Shown in pieces: positions 1 through 12,123 of a stretch of 64,000 bases of DNA. The stretch comes from Macrotrachela quadricornifera (lineage: Eukaryota > Rotifera > Eurotatoria > Philodinida > Philodinidae). Under the pieces are notes generated by a model, which was given only the letters and a program-made list of their open reading frames with translations, was not told the DNA's origin and did no database searches. Numbering within the stretch: the first letter of the stretch is position 1; every line of letters begins with the position of its first letter. The position numbers and the translations under genes are program-made. Location: the NCBI GenBank assembly GCA_022393335.1, contig JAJEKB010020553.1, positions 74,614 to 138,613 of the forward strand. Direction: 5' to 3'.

Positions 1-1044
1 CATTTAGTCGCATTATATTATCTCGGAGCGAGCAATGAGCGACTCGAAGGAATCTACAAGGAAATACGCAACCAACTGACACCCTACGTACAGTCTCCAC
101 ATGATATAACCTATTTGAATTGGCGACAACATCTTGGTGATGATCGATTCTGTGAGAGCTATAAGAAGTTCTTTGATAAAGAACTCGACAACGATTGGCA
201 TAAGAAACTTTTAGATTTGCTCTTGAAAAGTTCAGATGGACAACAGCCACTGATAAATGGACTTGTAGGTGGTCATGTTCATCCTCTTATTCACATCGGC
301 TGTGCTCTCGAATTGAACAGTTGTCTTGTTGCTCGAGAAGCTATGACGATGGCAGCTATTTGCTACGACTTTCTGCACGAAGCAATTGATAAGCTCCAAA
401 AGCCTATATATGGCTCAAAAACAGCTTTGGAAGTGTTCAACGATATTCATTTGGATGAAAAATTGCCTGTCTACAACGAAAGACAGTCTGGTAGTCTCAG
501 ACGAACGATAGAGAGTTCCACAGATCAAATTCTTCTTCATTACAATCAATGGGAAATGAACAAAAGTGATATTGAAAAAACAATTGAGGAGCTCGTCGAC
601 TTATCCGTCTATTTGTACGGTGCCACCCATCAACAAGATCAAATTGAATTCGATTTCTTTCTTCTCCATTTGGTTACATCAATACACGCAGTTCGCAAGA
701 TTTATTTGTACCTCAATGAAGAAACAGCTCAACATGTTCTTTTCCAATTCTTCTTCTTTGCTGCCCTCCTCTATATCGCTCAGCTGCGACCGAAAATCAA
801 TGTGCAATTCACTTTGGACTACAAATTAGACTCTTCGAAAACATGGGACTATTTAATTGAACGAGTGTTGAACACACAAATGGCTGAAGATCCTCATTTG
901 GTCAAAGTTGTTCATGCTTTACGAGATGCTGAAAAGGCCTATGGTTTGAAGAATGGACTCTATTTAAAGACGGCAATTAAAACGGTTGAGACTATTTCCA
1001 ATTTCAACGGAGAAGGATGGCTTGGACAGTCGTTAAATATTTGA
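1..1044 (+). CDS. Questin oxidase-like protein (DUF4243 family), 5'-partial
   Basis: The frame is open from base 1 to the TGA at 1042-1044, giving 347 residues with the true N-terminus outside the window. A TTG at 115 is an internal Leu codon, not a start. The motif GGHVHPLIHIGCALEL (about residues 89-104) and the opening HLVALYYLGAS match the HPLIHLG-type core of questin oxidase-like proteins (AflY/HypX relatives). In fungi these act as Baeyer-Villiger-type oxygenases on anthraquinones; the substrate here is unknown. No intron is needed inside the visible part. The family is mainly fungal and bacterial, so horizontal origin is likely but inferred. An AATAAA lies 35 bases after the stop. Family assignment is fairly sure, reaction is not. 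Confidence 0.75.
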   Translation, partial: HLVALYYLGASNERLEGIYKEIRNQLTPYVQSPHDITYLNWRQHLGDDRFCESYKKFFDKELDNDWHKKLLDLLLKSSDGQQPLINGLVGGHVHPLIHIGCALELNSCLVAREAMTMAAICYDFLHEAIDKLQKPIYGSKTALEVFNDIHLDEKLPVYNERQSGSLRRTIESSTDQILLHYNQWEMNKSDIEKTIEELVDLSVYLYGATHQQDQIEFDFFLLHLVTSIHAVRKIYLYLNEETAQHVLFQFFFFAALLYIAQLRPKINVQFTLDYKLDSSKTWDYLIERVLNTQMAEDPHLVKVVHALRDAEKAYGLKNGLYLKTAIKTVETISNFNGEGWLGQSLNI

Positions 1045-1078
1045 CAAAAGGAATATTCTCAAAAAGTACATGCTCTGT

Positions 1079-1084
1079 AATAAA
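1079..1084 (+). promoter_or_regulatory. Candidate poly(A) signal AATAAA
   Basis: AATAAA occurs 35 bases downstream of the questin-oxidase-like stop codon, a normal distance for a eukaryotic cleavage signal. In AT-rich DNA such a hexamer can also occur by chance. Confidence 0.45.
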
Positions 1085-1591
1085 AAGAAACTGTGCTTTT
1101 GAAAGCTTTCACTCATATTCAACATTTATTCGAAATGATAAAAGAAGGTGAGTGCTATATTTAACAAAAATTACGACCAGTTTCATCCAGTCTTAAAGGA
1201 CTTATCTGATAACTTCCTGTTTCATTTCATGCTGATGATTATCTATAAACAAGAAAAGAAACATGAATAGATCGCTCTTGGCTAATGTGAAAGAATTTGA
1301 TTAGAGTTTTGAGTTCAATACTTTGATGTCATTATTATTTCTGGATGATGATGTGACTACAGTTCTTTTTGTAAAAACTAGTTGATTGTATACGGAGATC
1401 CAGCATGATGGTTGGCCGTAAAAAAGTCGAAAGGTAAAAATACCGAAAGAAAAAATATCGACGTGATAAATGATCGAAAATTATTTTTTTAATTCTAACT
1501 AGAAATAGCGATAACTTATTGTATGAGATGATACTAATACTGTAATATAGATCAAATATAAGTTAAAGGATAAAAAAAAAAATCGAAAGTG
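1085..1591. other. Intergenic, no gene seen
   Basis: AT-rich sequence between the questin-oxidase-like gene and the end of the MULE transposase remnant. No coding signal or clear repeat structure was recognised. Confidence 0.5.
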
Positions 1592-3246
1592 TCATTTTTT
1601 TCGTTTAGCAACTGTAAATGATAAACCATCTAAATATTCCATAGCATTTATAACACCATCATGATATCGTTCGCTAAGATTGTCAATGCGACGTTGAATT
1701 GCAATTGTTTTGACTTGCTTTGGTCTTGCACCTAAACCTGCAGTGAATTGAATACACATATGATGGAAACGATTTTCTTCTCCTTGTAGAAATTTAATGA
1801 AAGACCAAATATTAGGATGATTAACTTGTATTCGACGATTAAAACGACTGTGAAATGCTGAGAAAACATTAAAAAAAAATAAAATTACGAGATAAAGAAA
1901 AACTAATGTTTACCTTCAGCATTATTAGTGGTTCTCATATTGAGACCATGTACACACCATTGAGAAATAGGAACTTTCACGAACCATTGTTTTTGAAAAT
2001 ATTCTGACAAATCTTTCACTGTATTTTTCAATTCTGTTGAGATTGTTGCTGTTAATTCATCATAAGCGTCTTCAATAATAGCTTCTGGCAATAATGGAAG
2101 AGCCATCAGCTTTCGGCAGTAATGTTTAACATCATCATCATCATTATTATAATTTGTTGATAAACCAACTCGTTGTATAGCACGATAAATAGCTTCAGTA
2201 AAATGAAAGTAACAAAATAAATGTGTTGCTGTAGCAAACTATGAGAAAGAGAAATCTGAACGTTATTTATAAGAAATATGAAACATTTACCTCAGCTTTA
2301 GCTACAGTTATTAAACCTGGTTCGAAATCACTCATAACTGTTTTCGGTGTAAAGTTCAATTGCATCTGCATAGCTATCGATTTCAACTCATGAAATATGA
2401 AATGATATGTGGTTTTTAATCTATTCGGTAATAATCCAAAAACACAGGGAAATGCTAACGAAAGACAGTTAGATGCAGTTTTATAATCAAGAGCCAAGTT
2501 ATCTACTCACATTGATCATATTTAATACTATGAATTGTGTAAACGTGGTCGAACATTTTTGGACAAGATGAAAAAGTTCCATCCATTAGTATTGTTTCAG
2601 CAGCGAAAAGCATTTGCAATTGTTCATATGATGCAAATAAAAGTATTCGCTGTCATCTTGTAATCATCTTGTCAACAACTAAGAAAACATTGTCGCGCAA
2701 TGTTTTGGTATAAACACCAGGAATATCAAATGATGCGTTGTTGGTATGGTAAGTGTAATAGCTCGACGTGCCTTTTTAATTCCACTGTCTTAAAAATAAC
2801 AAAAAAGGGACCAACTAGGATTAAAAACATAAAAACAAAATTTTTTTACTCATTTCAGGTTCCCTTGGTAATATAGCTATTACTGCATCTGATAACATTG
2901 CTTTTGTACACTCTTCTTCATAGATGCGTGGAATCGCTGTTGCTTCATTTATTGCTCGTTGTTTAATTTTCTCTCGAAATGCACGAACTTCAATTTTTTC
3001 ATTTTCTGGTAAACGACTATGATCACCGCTCGTTGTAATCAATTGATCGTTTAAATCTGTGTGAATTTTTTCTGAACATATATTAAGTGTACATTTCCAA
3101 TATTTGGTTGTTGCTGTTGTTTTATCCAATTTGAAGATGTATTCGTTTGCTACGAGCAATGGTTTTCCTTTTTGTGAACTCATAAATTCAATAGTTGTTG
3201 ATATTGGTTGAGTTACATCTGTTGAAGATGAAGCAGTTGCAGCCAT
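1592..3246 (-). pseudogene. FLYWCH-type MULE transposase, 5 exons, broken
   Basis: Five exons can be read by GT-AG splicing: 3246-2850, 2788-2511, 2454-2291, 2238-1914 and 1857-1592, about 476 codons. Exon 1 encodes a FLYWCH-like zinc finger (YIFKLDKTTATTKYWKC..). Exons 2-4 carry the MULE DDE core: the first Asp in MDGTFSSCPKMFDHVYTIH, the second in SDFEPGL, and the C-terminal block RTTNNAEAFHSRF with the Glu. The copy is inactive as read. Exon 2 needs a one-base correction near 2735 to stay in frame with TIPTT..SFDIPGVY, and it has a TGA at 2653-2655. Exon junctions join codons correctly, so the copy is fairly young and not retrocopied. No terminal inverted repeats were identified around it. 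Confidence 0.8.
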
Positions 3247-4553
3247 GGCAAGAGAATGAGATAATGAAAGATGATGATTTATTGCAAAGAAATCAGCGCT
3301 CTATATAGTGTATATGAACAAAGCAGAACGTGGACAATGACTAGACAGCATCACAAAGAGAACTGATGCAACTAGAAAGATGATGAAATGACAACAATGA
3401 AAAGATGGTGAAATAAAAGGTGGACAATGTGAAAGATGATGTAATGAAGAAACGTGGAGAGAGCAAAGACAAGAAAACATGTGCGAAAAGAACAGAAAAC
3501 ATATGTGAACATATGTAAAGAGAACAGAAAATATATATCTATCGAGATTCGAAAGAGAAGATAGTCATGTACGAAGAGAGGATGATGTATATCATCCCCT
3601 AACAGTTACTCATCCCCATTAGTAGTGGTTACAAATTTAGATTAATAGAATGACAGGAAAAACACCACTGAACTATAGATGCTTAGATCACTATTTACTG
3701 GAAACTTCATTTTTTTCCTTTATTTTTCGATTTATATACTTTTTCATTTCGATTTTAATTTATCGACATTTTTCCTTTCGACTTTTTTCCAGCACACCAG
3801 CATGATCTTTGGTACACCTATATTGGCTATATCGAAATTAATTATTATCAATTCTTGTTTTGAAATATTGTATCGATTGATACATATAATGATTTGAAGA
3901 ACTACCCGTACAAAGCAGGTGATCATACTGCTCCTTTGGCTATATGTAAGCTACTCAAGTCAAAGATCTCCAAGTTACGCTAATGTGTAGCCTGACACTT
4001 CTAGTCTATACCATGTTATTTTCAGCTTATAACTTCATCCTTTCGATGTTTTATAAAAAGAACAATAAAAATGTCTCGAAATTATAGCTCTAAAAAAATG
4101 ATCCGTACAGTTGCAAAAAGTCTGTTATACTCCATTGATAAGTTCTTCTAATCGAAGATATCGATGTCATTATTTGTCCTCAATCGAAGCAAATTAAATT
4201 GGATCTAAATTATAAATCAAATACACTTCAATAACGTTTCTCTCGAAATGCAGCACATTAAGACTTGAATTTCTAGTTTTTTAGAGCAATCAATATCCCA
4301 CTACTCTGAAAGATACTCATTTCCAACACGAGTAACCTTGATGAAAAAAATTGTGATATCGAAATACATATCAAACACTATTCATTTAGTAAATGAGTCA
4401 CAAAGTCCAAAGACAGTATTAATATCATCTGTAGGGTGTTCAGTAAACCATCAAAGAGATACTAAAAATTGAATATCTTGATTATGCCTTGACCAAAGGA
4501 GCTCATTGTTTTTACCAAGGATAAGGGCAGACTTGCACCCCAAATCCATATAG
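3247..4553. other. Intergenic; purine-rich stretch, no gene
   Basis: About 3250-3600 is unusually rich in A and G on the + strand (repeated AAGATGATG/GAAAAGA-like words), just upstream of the MULE start. The rest is AT-rich. The two small overlapping ORFs near 3.7-3.9 kb have low-complexity translations and no recognisable motif, so they are not called. Confidence 0.4.
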
Positions 4554-4557
4554 TTAA

Positions 4558-4873
4558 GGACAGTTAGAACCTTTGTTTAGTATCTCTATTGACCTAAATA
4601 CGAAAATTGTACTATTTCACAAGTTGAAAACAAACAATATACAGGATAGTTCAAAAGTCATTTTATCGAACAGATGATCGAATATCCCCATTAAGGGTTG
4701 ATAAAACGAGACGAATTTTTTCCAAAGGATGGGAGTGCGTTCACACTTCAAATCTATGCATAAAATATTATTTAGAAGCTTTGCTAGATATATTGTCTTT
4801 GCTAGTATCCGTGAAAAATTAAAAATTTCTTATTTAGGTCAATAGAGATACTAAACAAAGGTTTTAACTGTCC
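4558..4873. mobile_element. TTAA-flanked MITE with about 45-bp terminal inverted repeats
   Basis: The left end starts GGACAGTTAGAACCTTTG and the right end is its reverse complement (..CAAAGGTTTTAACTGTCC). The match continues for about 45 bases with one or two mismatches. TTAA lies directly outside both ends (4554-4557 and 4874-4877), the target duplication of piggyBac-superfamily elements. At 316 bp it has no coding capacity. Confidence 0.75.
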
Positions 4874-4877
4874 TTAA

Positions 4878-5874
4878 CACATTCGACCCGATTCAGTTTT
4901 AGTAAAATTTTTTTTGGATTGTTCCTTTTCGTGAGCAATCATCTTCTGATAAATGCACTTAATGACTTTTTGGCTATATTTTACTGGTTATTTGTCGTTC
5001 TCTTGTTTATACTACTACACAATGGTTCATTTTTTACTGACCAAATGATGAATCACTCAAGTTAGTTTTTCGTTATTTTGTATATTGTACGAAACATGTC
5101 TGAGAAAAAGAAAGATATTTTCAGTATTTTCTCCCTTATTCGTTTCTCTATATCGTTTTGCGTATAAATAGAACCAAATTTTTGATGCACTTCACATGTC
5201 GTTCGAAGAAATCGATAGAGAAAGTAATGCTAGCTTATTCAGTGAAGTGAGTTCACTGAATGATGAGTTTGATACAATGCACCTTGATTTTGACAATTCT
5301 GACGAAGAAGTTACTGACGATGACAATGACGATAATATGAATTCATATACCTGGAATGAAATAGAACTAGAACCTGATGCAGAATTCAAGAAAAACTACA
5401 CCAAAAGCAAAGTGACCATCTTGCAACTTCGTGAAAGTCTTGTCCGATCTTTACTATTTAGCACGCCAATCGAGAAACTAAAACCTGGTTCAAGATAACA
5501 ATCAGCAAGTTCTTCAAAATGCAAACTAATCGATCACAAGCTTCTGGGAGTAGAAGCGCCTGCTTGCGATGTCCAACGACTTTGTGCTGACTGCCCTGAG
5601 AAAATTAGACAACAACAGTCAAGAGAAGCAAGTAATGCAACAACAAAAAAATAAAAACTTTCTGTTCTAATTGTGACATATTTTTTTGCCTTGATTGTTT
5701 TAATGAAAAGCATTACGCTATGTAACGAATAATTCAGAAAGTAGTGCAGCAGATTAGTTGACGCATCTCGTGTACCCTTTTAGTCAAGAATAAAAGAGCA
5801 GAAAATTTTTTTTTATTAAGTATTTTCTTACAATAGGGCGGGTCCTACCGGTGGGACCCATCGGGTCGAATGTG
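4878..5874. mobile_element. piggyBac-like element, internally deleted
   Basis: The termini are exact 15-base inverted repeats, CACATTCGACCCGAT at 4878-4892 and its complement at 5860-5874. Both are bounded by TTAA (4874-4877 and 5875-5878). A second short palindrome (GGTCC..GGACC) sits just inside the right end. The 997-bp element keeps the start and the cysteine-rich tail of a transposase but lacks the DDD catalytic core, so it could only be mobilised in trans. Its left TTAA is the right TTAA of the preceding MITE. Confidence 0.85.
5196..5725 (+). pseudogene. piggyBac transposase remnant (N-terminus plus Cys-rich tail)
   Basis: The 100-residue ORF at 5196-5498 begins MSFEEIDRESNASLFSE, has an acidic Asp/Glu stretch typical of piggyBac N-termini, then runs into KVTILQLRESLVRSLLF, which normally follows the catalytic domain. 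After the stop at about 5498, sequence in other frames still encodes CADCPEKIRQQQSREASNA and then FCSNCDIFFCLDCFNEKHYAM ending in TAA at 5723-5725, the CXXC/CXXH zinc-binding tail. At least one stop and one frame change separate the parts. The copy at 22.4-23.35 kb shares the KVTILQLRE and tail blocks. Confidence 0.75.
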
Positions 5875-5878
5875 TTAA

Positions 5879-7174
5879 GTAACTTGCTCTAAGCAAGCCA
5901 ATGGTCCGTGATATTTTAAATTTGTTAGTTTGGCAGTGAGAGCTTTAATTTGACCCGAATATGTCAAGTCTAACTCGGTTACAATACAAACACCTCCATT
6001 GTAAGTGATATTTAAATCATTTATCCCAGTCCTATGTATGGGGGTACTTACGTCCATAACAATCTCACGTGACATGTTGAGGATATTTTTCCTCTTTCTT
6101 ACGACAGACAGAACTTCTGACTTTGATATTTGAACCAATAGTTGAACACAGTGAGTGGATAAAATGATCAAAATTGCGTCATAATCTGGCTTAGTATAAG
6201 AGAGTTATGATCTGAACAAAACAAAAAATCTCGCGTGACATTTTGTGTGACAATTGAATTTTTAAATTTCATTTTATTTATTTTTTCAACAATGAATAGA
6301 ACAAATCTCTCATCATGTTTTGTGGTTTTACATAGTAGCAACTGCCTTTTATTTAACACCAACCCGATGAATTTTAGTCTCACGTGCCAGAAAATTGAGA
6401 GTTGTCTGTATTTACGGTATTTCGAAAATACTATATCAAAAAAAAACACGTCGAAAGAATGAATGAGTTCTATATCCGAGAAGTGTAGGCTGCATACTCT
6501 AAATATCACCAACTGTCAGAATTCAATTGATAAATACCGAACTGCTTACACGACTTTTCGTCCAATATGTGGGGGGAGGGGGGAGATATCGAACTTTCAA
6601 ATCTTGAGCAGCCAATATCTCAGGATTTATTCGAGATAAACCTGGGATTTCTTTGTGTGGTAGTGAGGACTACTTAGTAAAAAATATGGTTAAACAATTA
6701 CAAGGATGGGATGAGCAGAAATCAAGATATTAAAATTTTACGTTCAAGAATACAACGGTACAATAAACCTGCAATTGTCTCATATATATATGTTTTTCTC
6801 TTTCGATTAGACCTCTATTTAATCCCCATCCTCGACTAATATATAGAGAGATTTAGAATGCTCGTCTCGTCCTAATGGTCAAAATCGCAGGTTGATAGCT
6901 TTTTTCGCTGACAAGTTATTCACAAAACAACTACTCGCCTTTTATTTTCAAATAGAGATTAGCACTTGTCATTCGTGTTTTGGTATCTCGTCTCACATCC
7001 CCTTCTTGCGACTTAACTTTTAGATGAAACACGTCATAAGTGTCGATTTTATCCTTATCTCCATTCGTCAATGATTATATTTGAACGTTCGTCTAGGAAG
7101 GTATAAAAACTTCTTTGTTATGCAACATCAATAGATATTGTCGGAAATACTTTAAAAAATTTCAAAGTCTAACG
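5879..7174. other. Intergenic, no convincing gene
   Basis: Minus-strand open frames at 6171-5875 (98 codons) and 6512-6168 (114 codons) have no recognised domain. The first ends inside the right TTAA of the adjacent piggyBac remnant. A G-rich run lies near 6570-6587. Nothing else was recognised. Confidence 0.35.
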
Positions 7175-10129
7175 TTAGAAGTCTTCTTCAACAGTGGGTA
7201 GGATATTCAAATTGTGCCGAAAGAAATTCTGTGGATCGTATCGTTTCTTAACGTCTCTCAGTCGTTTCAGATTGGATCCAAAAATACGCTCTAGCCGCTT
7301 CGCTTGCGTCTCATTAGTGAAATCAGGCACCATATTGATATAACTTGGTAGGTTGGTGGACATATCCATAAACGCCTTTTGACACCAAGATATGTGTTTT
7401 GCATCACAGGCATCGATCTGTACTTGAGTGGCCTTCTCATCAACATCATTGGGCCACGATGCCAAGATATCAATATGCCAGTCTTGCGAACGCAAAGTAA
7501 AGAAAGCAGAGTGGTCTGCTGGATAGTCTTTCATAGCACCTCCTATTCCCACCATCTCTACTAAACAAGTAGGTAGCGTAGCTGTTTCAACCGAGCGACG
7601 AAAAGCTTCAATAAATCGAGCATCCATGTCACGAAAGTTGATCGATCCAGACTTACCATAATGTCGAAGGCGGTGAGATTCATCTGTATCGAACATCTTT
7701 TGAGCCTAAAAAAAGTTAGACATGTGTAAAAAAAAACAAAAATGTTAACAAACTCTGTGAGATTAAAATGTCGAACATAACATAACTGCTGTCCGTAGCA
7801 GTAAGTTCTATTTCATATATCATTTTAAGCTAGAACGGAATGCCCTCGATACTTAGTTGAACTCATCAAGCAGATTTAAACCAATAGTACTCTTGAAATT
7901 TGTGATTTGTTTATAAATTTATTAGTTTTTCTTCTAGTAACTCTTTGAAACTACACAATAAATGTCACTTTTGAAACTATGTTAATCAAATCTGTGATAG
8001 TTTCCTACCGATGTCTGCTACGTCTATGATAAACTATTCCTAACATATCTGCCATATTAGTATGGTGAGAAAATCCAAAATGCTATTAAAATATTGTAAT
8101 ATTCCTTTTAGTTCGTATTTCACGAAAAAGATGACTGAAAAACGGTATACCTGAACATGTGTTATCCAATCCCATGAAACTTGTGTAGACTTTCCAATGG
8201 TTCGAAGAGGATCGGCAGCAGACTCAGCTTCTTTTTCTGGCATATAGAAAATGTAATGGACATTGAGGTACATTTCCGAGCTTCCAACCGCACGACCACA
8301 ACTGTTAATGATACAGTTGAAATCTTTTGATGCTGTCTTCATGAAATCGTTAATACCATGTAAAACTTCGCTGATCTGATTCATTGGATATGACTGAAGA
8401 AAGACGACAAGAAATCTGCGTAGCACAAGAATAATGACTGAAAGGAACTCACGTAGACGCCTCGATAGACGAGGCCAATAGGATGAACTTTCATTGTCAA
8501 TGATGTAACGATGCCAAAATATTGAGCTGCACCACGGATTCCCCAAAACAGATCTTGGTTTTGATCGGCAGATGCAGTGACAAAACTTCCGTCAGCCAAT
8601 ACCTAAAATTGCAAGCAGTAAAGCGATGAAACATGAGAAAATTCAACAACATGTTAACTTTAATAAGTCACGAGCAGCTCGCGAATTTGAATTGCCAGCG
8701 AAGCAATTTTTTGCTCTAGTCTCTATCTGGTTCTCATCTCAAATACTTTGATAATGCAGACAGTTATGATGAATTGAAGAAGTAGCGTTATTACTATCCT
8801 CGATGTTGACGTCTATTGGGCTACTACATCATTTCAAAATATATTCATATCGAATTGAACATAATACTGTGTAGAAGTGCATAACGAAGACTCACGAAAA
8901 AAGCATTGACAGAGCAAAAGGAATGAAGAACAGGAGAGAGTGATCGAGAGCGAGATAAAATATATCCTTCATCTTTTCATAAGTCAGAGGCTAAGTTAAA
9001 TCCTTGTCATATTATTTATTGGCACAACAACGATTTGAACGCTTACAATATTGGCGGAGATGATGTTATCCACTGATGCACCATATTTTCTGGAAAGCCA
9101 GCCGACCCCACCTCCGAGCACAAGACCAAATACTCCTGTGTAGCTGATAATACCGAGTGGAGTAGCGAGGCCAAAGGCTTGTGTTTCGTGATCGAGTTCA
9201 CTAAGTAGTACGCCTGGTTCGATTGTGACTTCCCTTTTAGATGGATTTACTTGAATACCTGTTGTTAAAAAGTGAGACTCATGAAAAAATAAAGAAAGAC
9301 AAAACAATATACTTTTCATCAGAGCGAAATCGATGACCAGACCTCCTTCAATGGTAGATAATCCAGACCACGAATGGCCCCCGCCTCGTGGTGTGACAAC
9401 GATATTGATCTTATGTGCGTATTGAATGCAGGCCTGAACGTCGCCAACACAAACCACTTGGACGATGATGGCCGGATTCTTTGAATCATACATCGCATTC
9501 CAAATATGCTTGCTAGACTGGAAGTTTTCATCCGAAGGCAGAATCACCTTGGCTCTATCAAGATCATTAAATAAACATGAAGTGCGATTTTAGTATTGGC
9601 TGACGAAAGGGAATCACAAAGTCATTCAGAAAAATGAATTTAGTAATATAATAATTGTGTTTTTAGAAACTTCCATTAATGGTTTTGACTGAAGGTAAGG
9701 ACAGAAACACACACGAAATTATACAGGAAGAGTCTAACAGACTATGGTAACTTTTGATAGCATCTCTTAGACTCTAACAATTCATTTAAATCTTCACAAA
9801 TCGATATAGATCAAATAAACTCTTATAGATACTAATAAATCCTTACAGATCCAGTTTAAGCTTATTAGAATAAAGAAGAATCACTAAACTCTTACATAAC
9901 TCGATAGATCCTACAAATGAACCACTTCCAAAGAATATAGAAGTTTTGAATTGTTTTGTAAATTATTTCTGTCATGGACTCACTTTTCGAAGGAGACAAC
10001 AGTTTATTAGGGAAAGACGACAATCTTCGTTGCAATATGAACTTACTCTGGTTCAAGGCTGTTTAACAGTTCTTTCAATGCCATATCGACGGTTTCATCA
10101 CTTGTTGAACTGAGAATCTCTGCTGCCAT
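7175..10129 (-). CDS. FAD-linked oxidase, berberine-bridge-enzyme-like
   Basis: Six exons with consistent GT-AG junctions: 10129-10047, 9554-9313, 9258-9047, 8602-8453, 8393-8151 and 7705-7175, giving 486 residues, normal for the family. The PCMH-type FAD domain includes TPRGGGHSWSGLS, whose His (about residue 88) is the expected covalent FAD site. The TGVFGLVLGGGVGWLSRKYG block follows at about 149-168. The Cys that forms the second flavin bond in plant enzymes is absent, so flavin is probably attached singly. The C-terminal BBE motif KKRYDPQNFFRHNLNI is intact. Such enzymes oxidise alcohols, sugars or alkaloid-like compounds with O2; the substrate is unknown. The chosen ATG is the first in a frame that stays open upstream, so another 5' exon is possible. 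Similarity is closest in style to bacterial and fungal members, yet five introns are present, which suggests old transfer followed by intron gain. Confidence 0.88.
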
Positions 10130-12123
10130 ATTTTGTGACACACGATCTAAACAGCATGTTGAAGTATATAAATACAGAATATTTTGATCCTCTCCAGGGA
10201 CGTGACATACATCTTTGTAACGAATTTTAAAGATGGAACGCTTCGTTACGGCTGAAGCCTTTATTTTATCGTAATCACAATGACGAACTCGATGTGTCGT
10301 GATATATAATGTTTATGTCACACAACGCAACGTATTAGATAGAAGAATAAAACAGAAAGAGAAAAGGGATGACAGTGATATAACAGCGATTAAAGGCAAG
10401 CAGTCTCAGACGTTATATAGATAATCGGTATTACTTCATATAAAGGACGTTATGAAAATGGTATCATATAGGAGTTATATCATGCAAGAGTGTTGTGCAT
10501 ATCGGCACAATCTTAACAACGTCTTTCCATTGAGAGAGACACCTTAACAATGCTCCTCCACCAGTACGGATTGACAGACATGCTCAGAAGATCGAAGTCC
10601 ACTGCGCGATTAGAATAATAATTGTTCATTGCCTTTCTTTCACGCTTACTGCAACGTATTATGATCAACATCTTTCATCATTGATATAGGATGGGTTAGT
10701 AGTACGTAGCTCTGTATAAATCAAATCATATAGTGATTAATTCCCTCTCTTATAATGCTAACAGGCACGTTGTATTTCATATTTTAACTTCGCAAGGATA
10801 GCGCTCGCCGAGTAGTCCAAATTTTGCAAAAATACGTTAAAACGCACAAAAAAGGGTAGAAAATCGACAAGAAGTGGACATGTCTCGATCACAATCCTGG
10901 TTCCCGACTGTGAGCGAAACACGGCCATCTTTTATCAATTTTATGCGTTTTTGTGCGTTTAAACGCATTTTTGAAAATTTTTGTCTGCCTGAGTAACAAT
11001 TGCTTATATGTGGCTGATACAATATATATGCTGTGTTTATCATCAGCGATAACGATCATAATCAATGTAAATGATGCAGCTTTTTAAAACTTCATTTTTG
11101 CCTTTTTTTCCATCATTGTTTATGCATGATCACACTTAGAAACTCAGGTAATCAGACTCATTCTTAAGACGCACATTTTTCATTATACTGGAGTAGGTGA
11201 TAATAGTTAATAATCACACGATTTACCTGTAGTTTGCTTTACTTGTATTGTATGATTTCAAAAAGTAAAAACATCGGCGGTGTTTGTCAGTTATATACTC
11301 TCAGCTTTTGAGTTTCTATCTTTTTCTCGCTCTGTTGCTTTCTTTTGTTTCGTCGCTTGCTTATTATCTTTTTCTTTTTCTTCGCTCGCTCACTCACTGT
11401 TCTTTCCTCTCAGTGATTGAGAATAAACCAAACGATATACAAATCTATCAGAGAGCACTTTATGTCGATTGACAGATGATTCTACTTAGAGCATACCAAA
11501 AGTAGTGGGCCAGTTACCTTATTTTCATATAGAAGGGTGGGAAAAAATTTTTTTTAATGAACAGATAGAGCGTCTTTCACTCTGTTTTTCTATGTTATTC
11601 GATCACCATTCAATTGGTATCATAATGATAATACTTAGATAAAATCTTTTTTTGTAGCATATGTGCTGGTAACATAAAAATGAATGCTTGTGAATATTCT
11701 TTGAATAACTTGTGATAGAAACAAGGTAGCGAACTACAGTTTTCACCGATAGACAGAGAAAATGAAGATCCATCGAAATGTGTATTACTGATTTCACTAA
11801 TCTGCTTTTCATTAAGGTTTCCGGTTGACCTTTTAAGGAGCAAACCTATTCTATACGTTGTTTATGGTGAATTTTGAGTAATCGTGTTTACTTTCAAACC
11901 ACTGATCGAAGATTTACAAACTGCAAAAGACTTAGATTTTTATATTTAATTATTTACGGATAATACCTATTCTAAACAAAGCTCTACTACGATTTTCTAT
12001 CAACCCGCTTTGTTTTTTTCTCATAAAAAAAGCATGTCATCAACGGGTAGAAAATCGAATTGAAAAAGCTTAAAGAATCATATTAGAAAAAGTAGTAATA
12101 AACGTTTTGATGGATCTTCAGTA
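10130..12123. other. Intergenic, repeat debris, no gene
   Basis: A TATA-like run (TTTATATA on the minus strand) lies shortly upstream of the oxidase start. About 10830-10985 contains two inverted copies of an AAACGCA-rich word, related to a short hairpin at 27965-28035. About 11600-11740 resembles arms of the foldbacks at 27 and 31 kb. No coding feature was recognised. Confidence 0.4.

Noticed and set aside
3679..3926. Overlapping ORFs of 72 and 60 codons
   Set aside because: Low-complexity Phe/Leu/Ile-rich translation of T-rich DNA; no domain, no splice context.
5875..6512. Minus-strand ORFs of 98 and 114 codons
   Set aside because: No recognised domain; the first stops inside a transposon target site; insufficient for a gene call.
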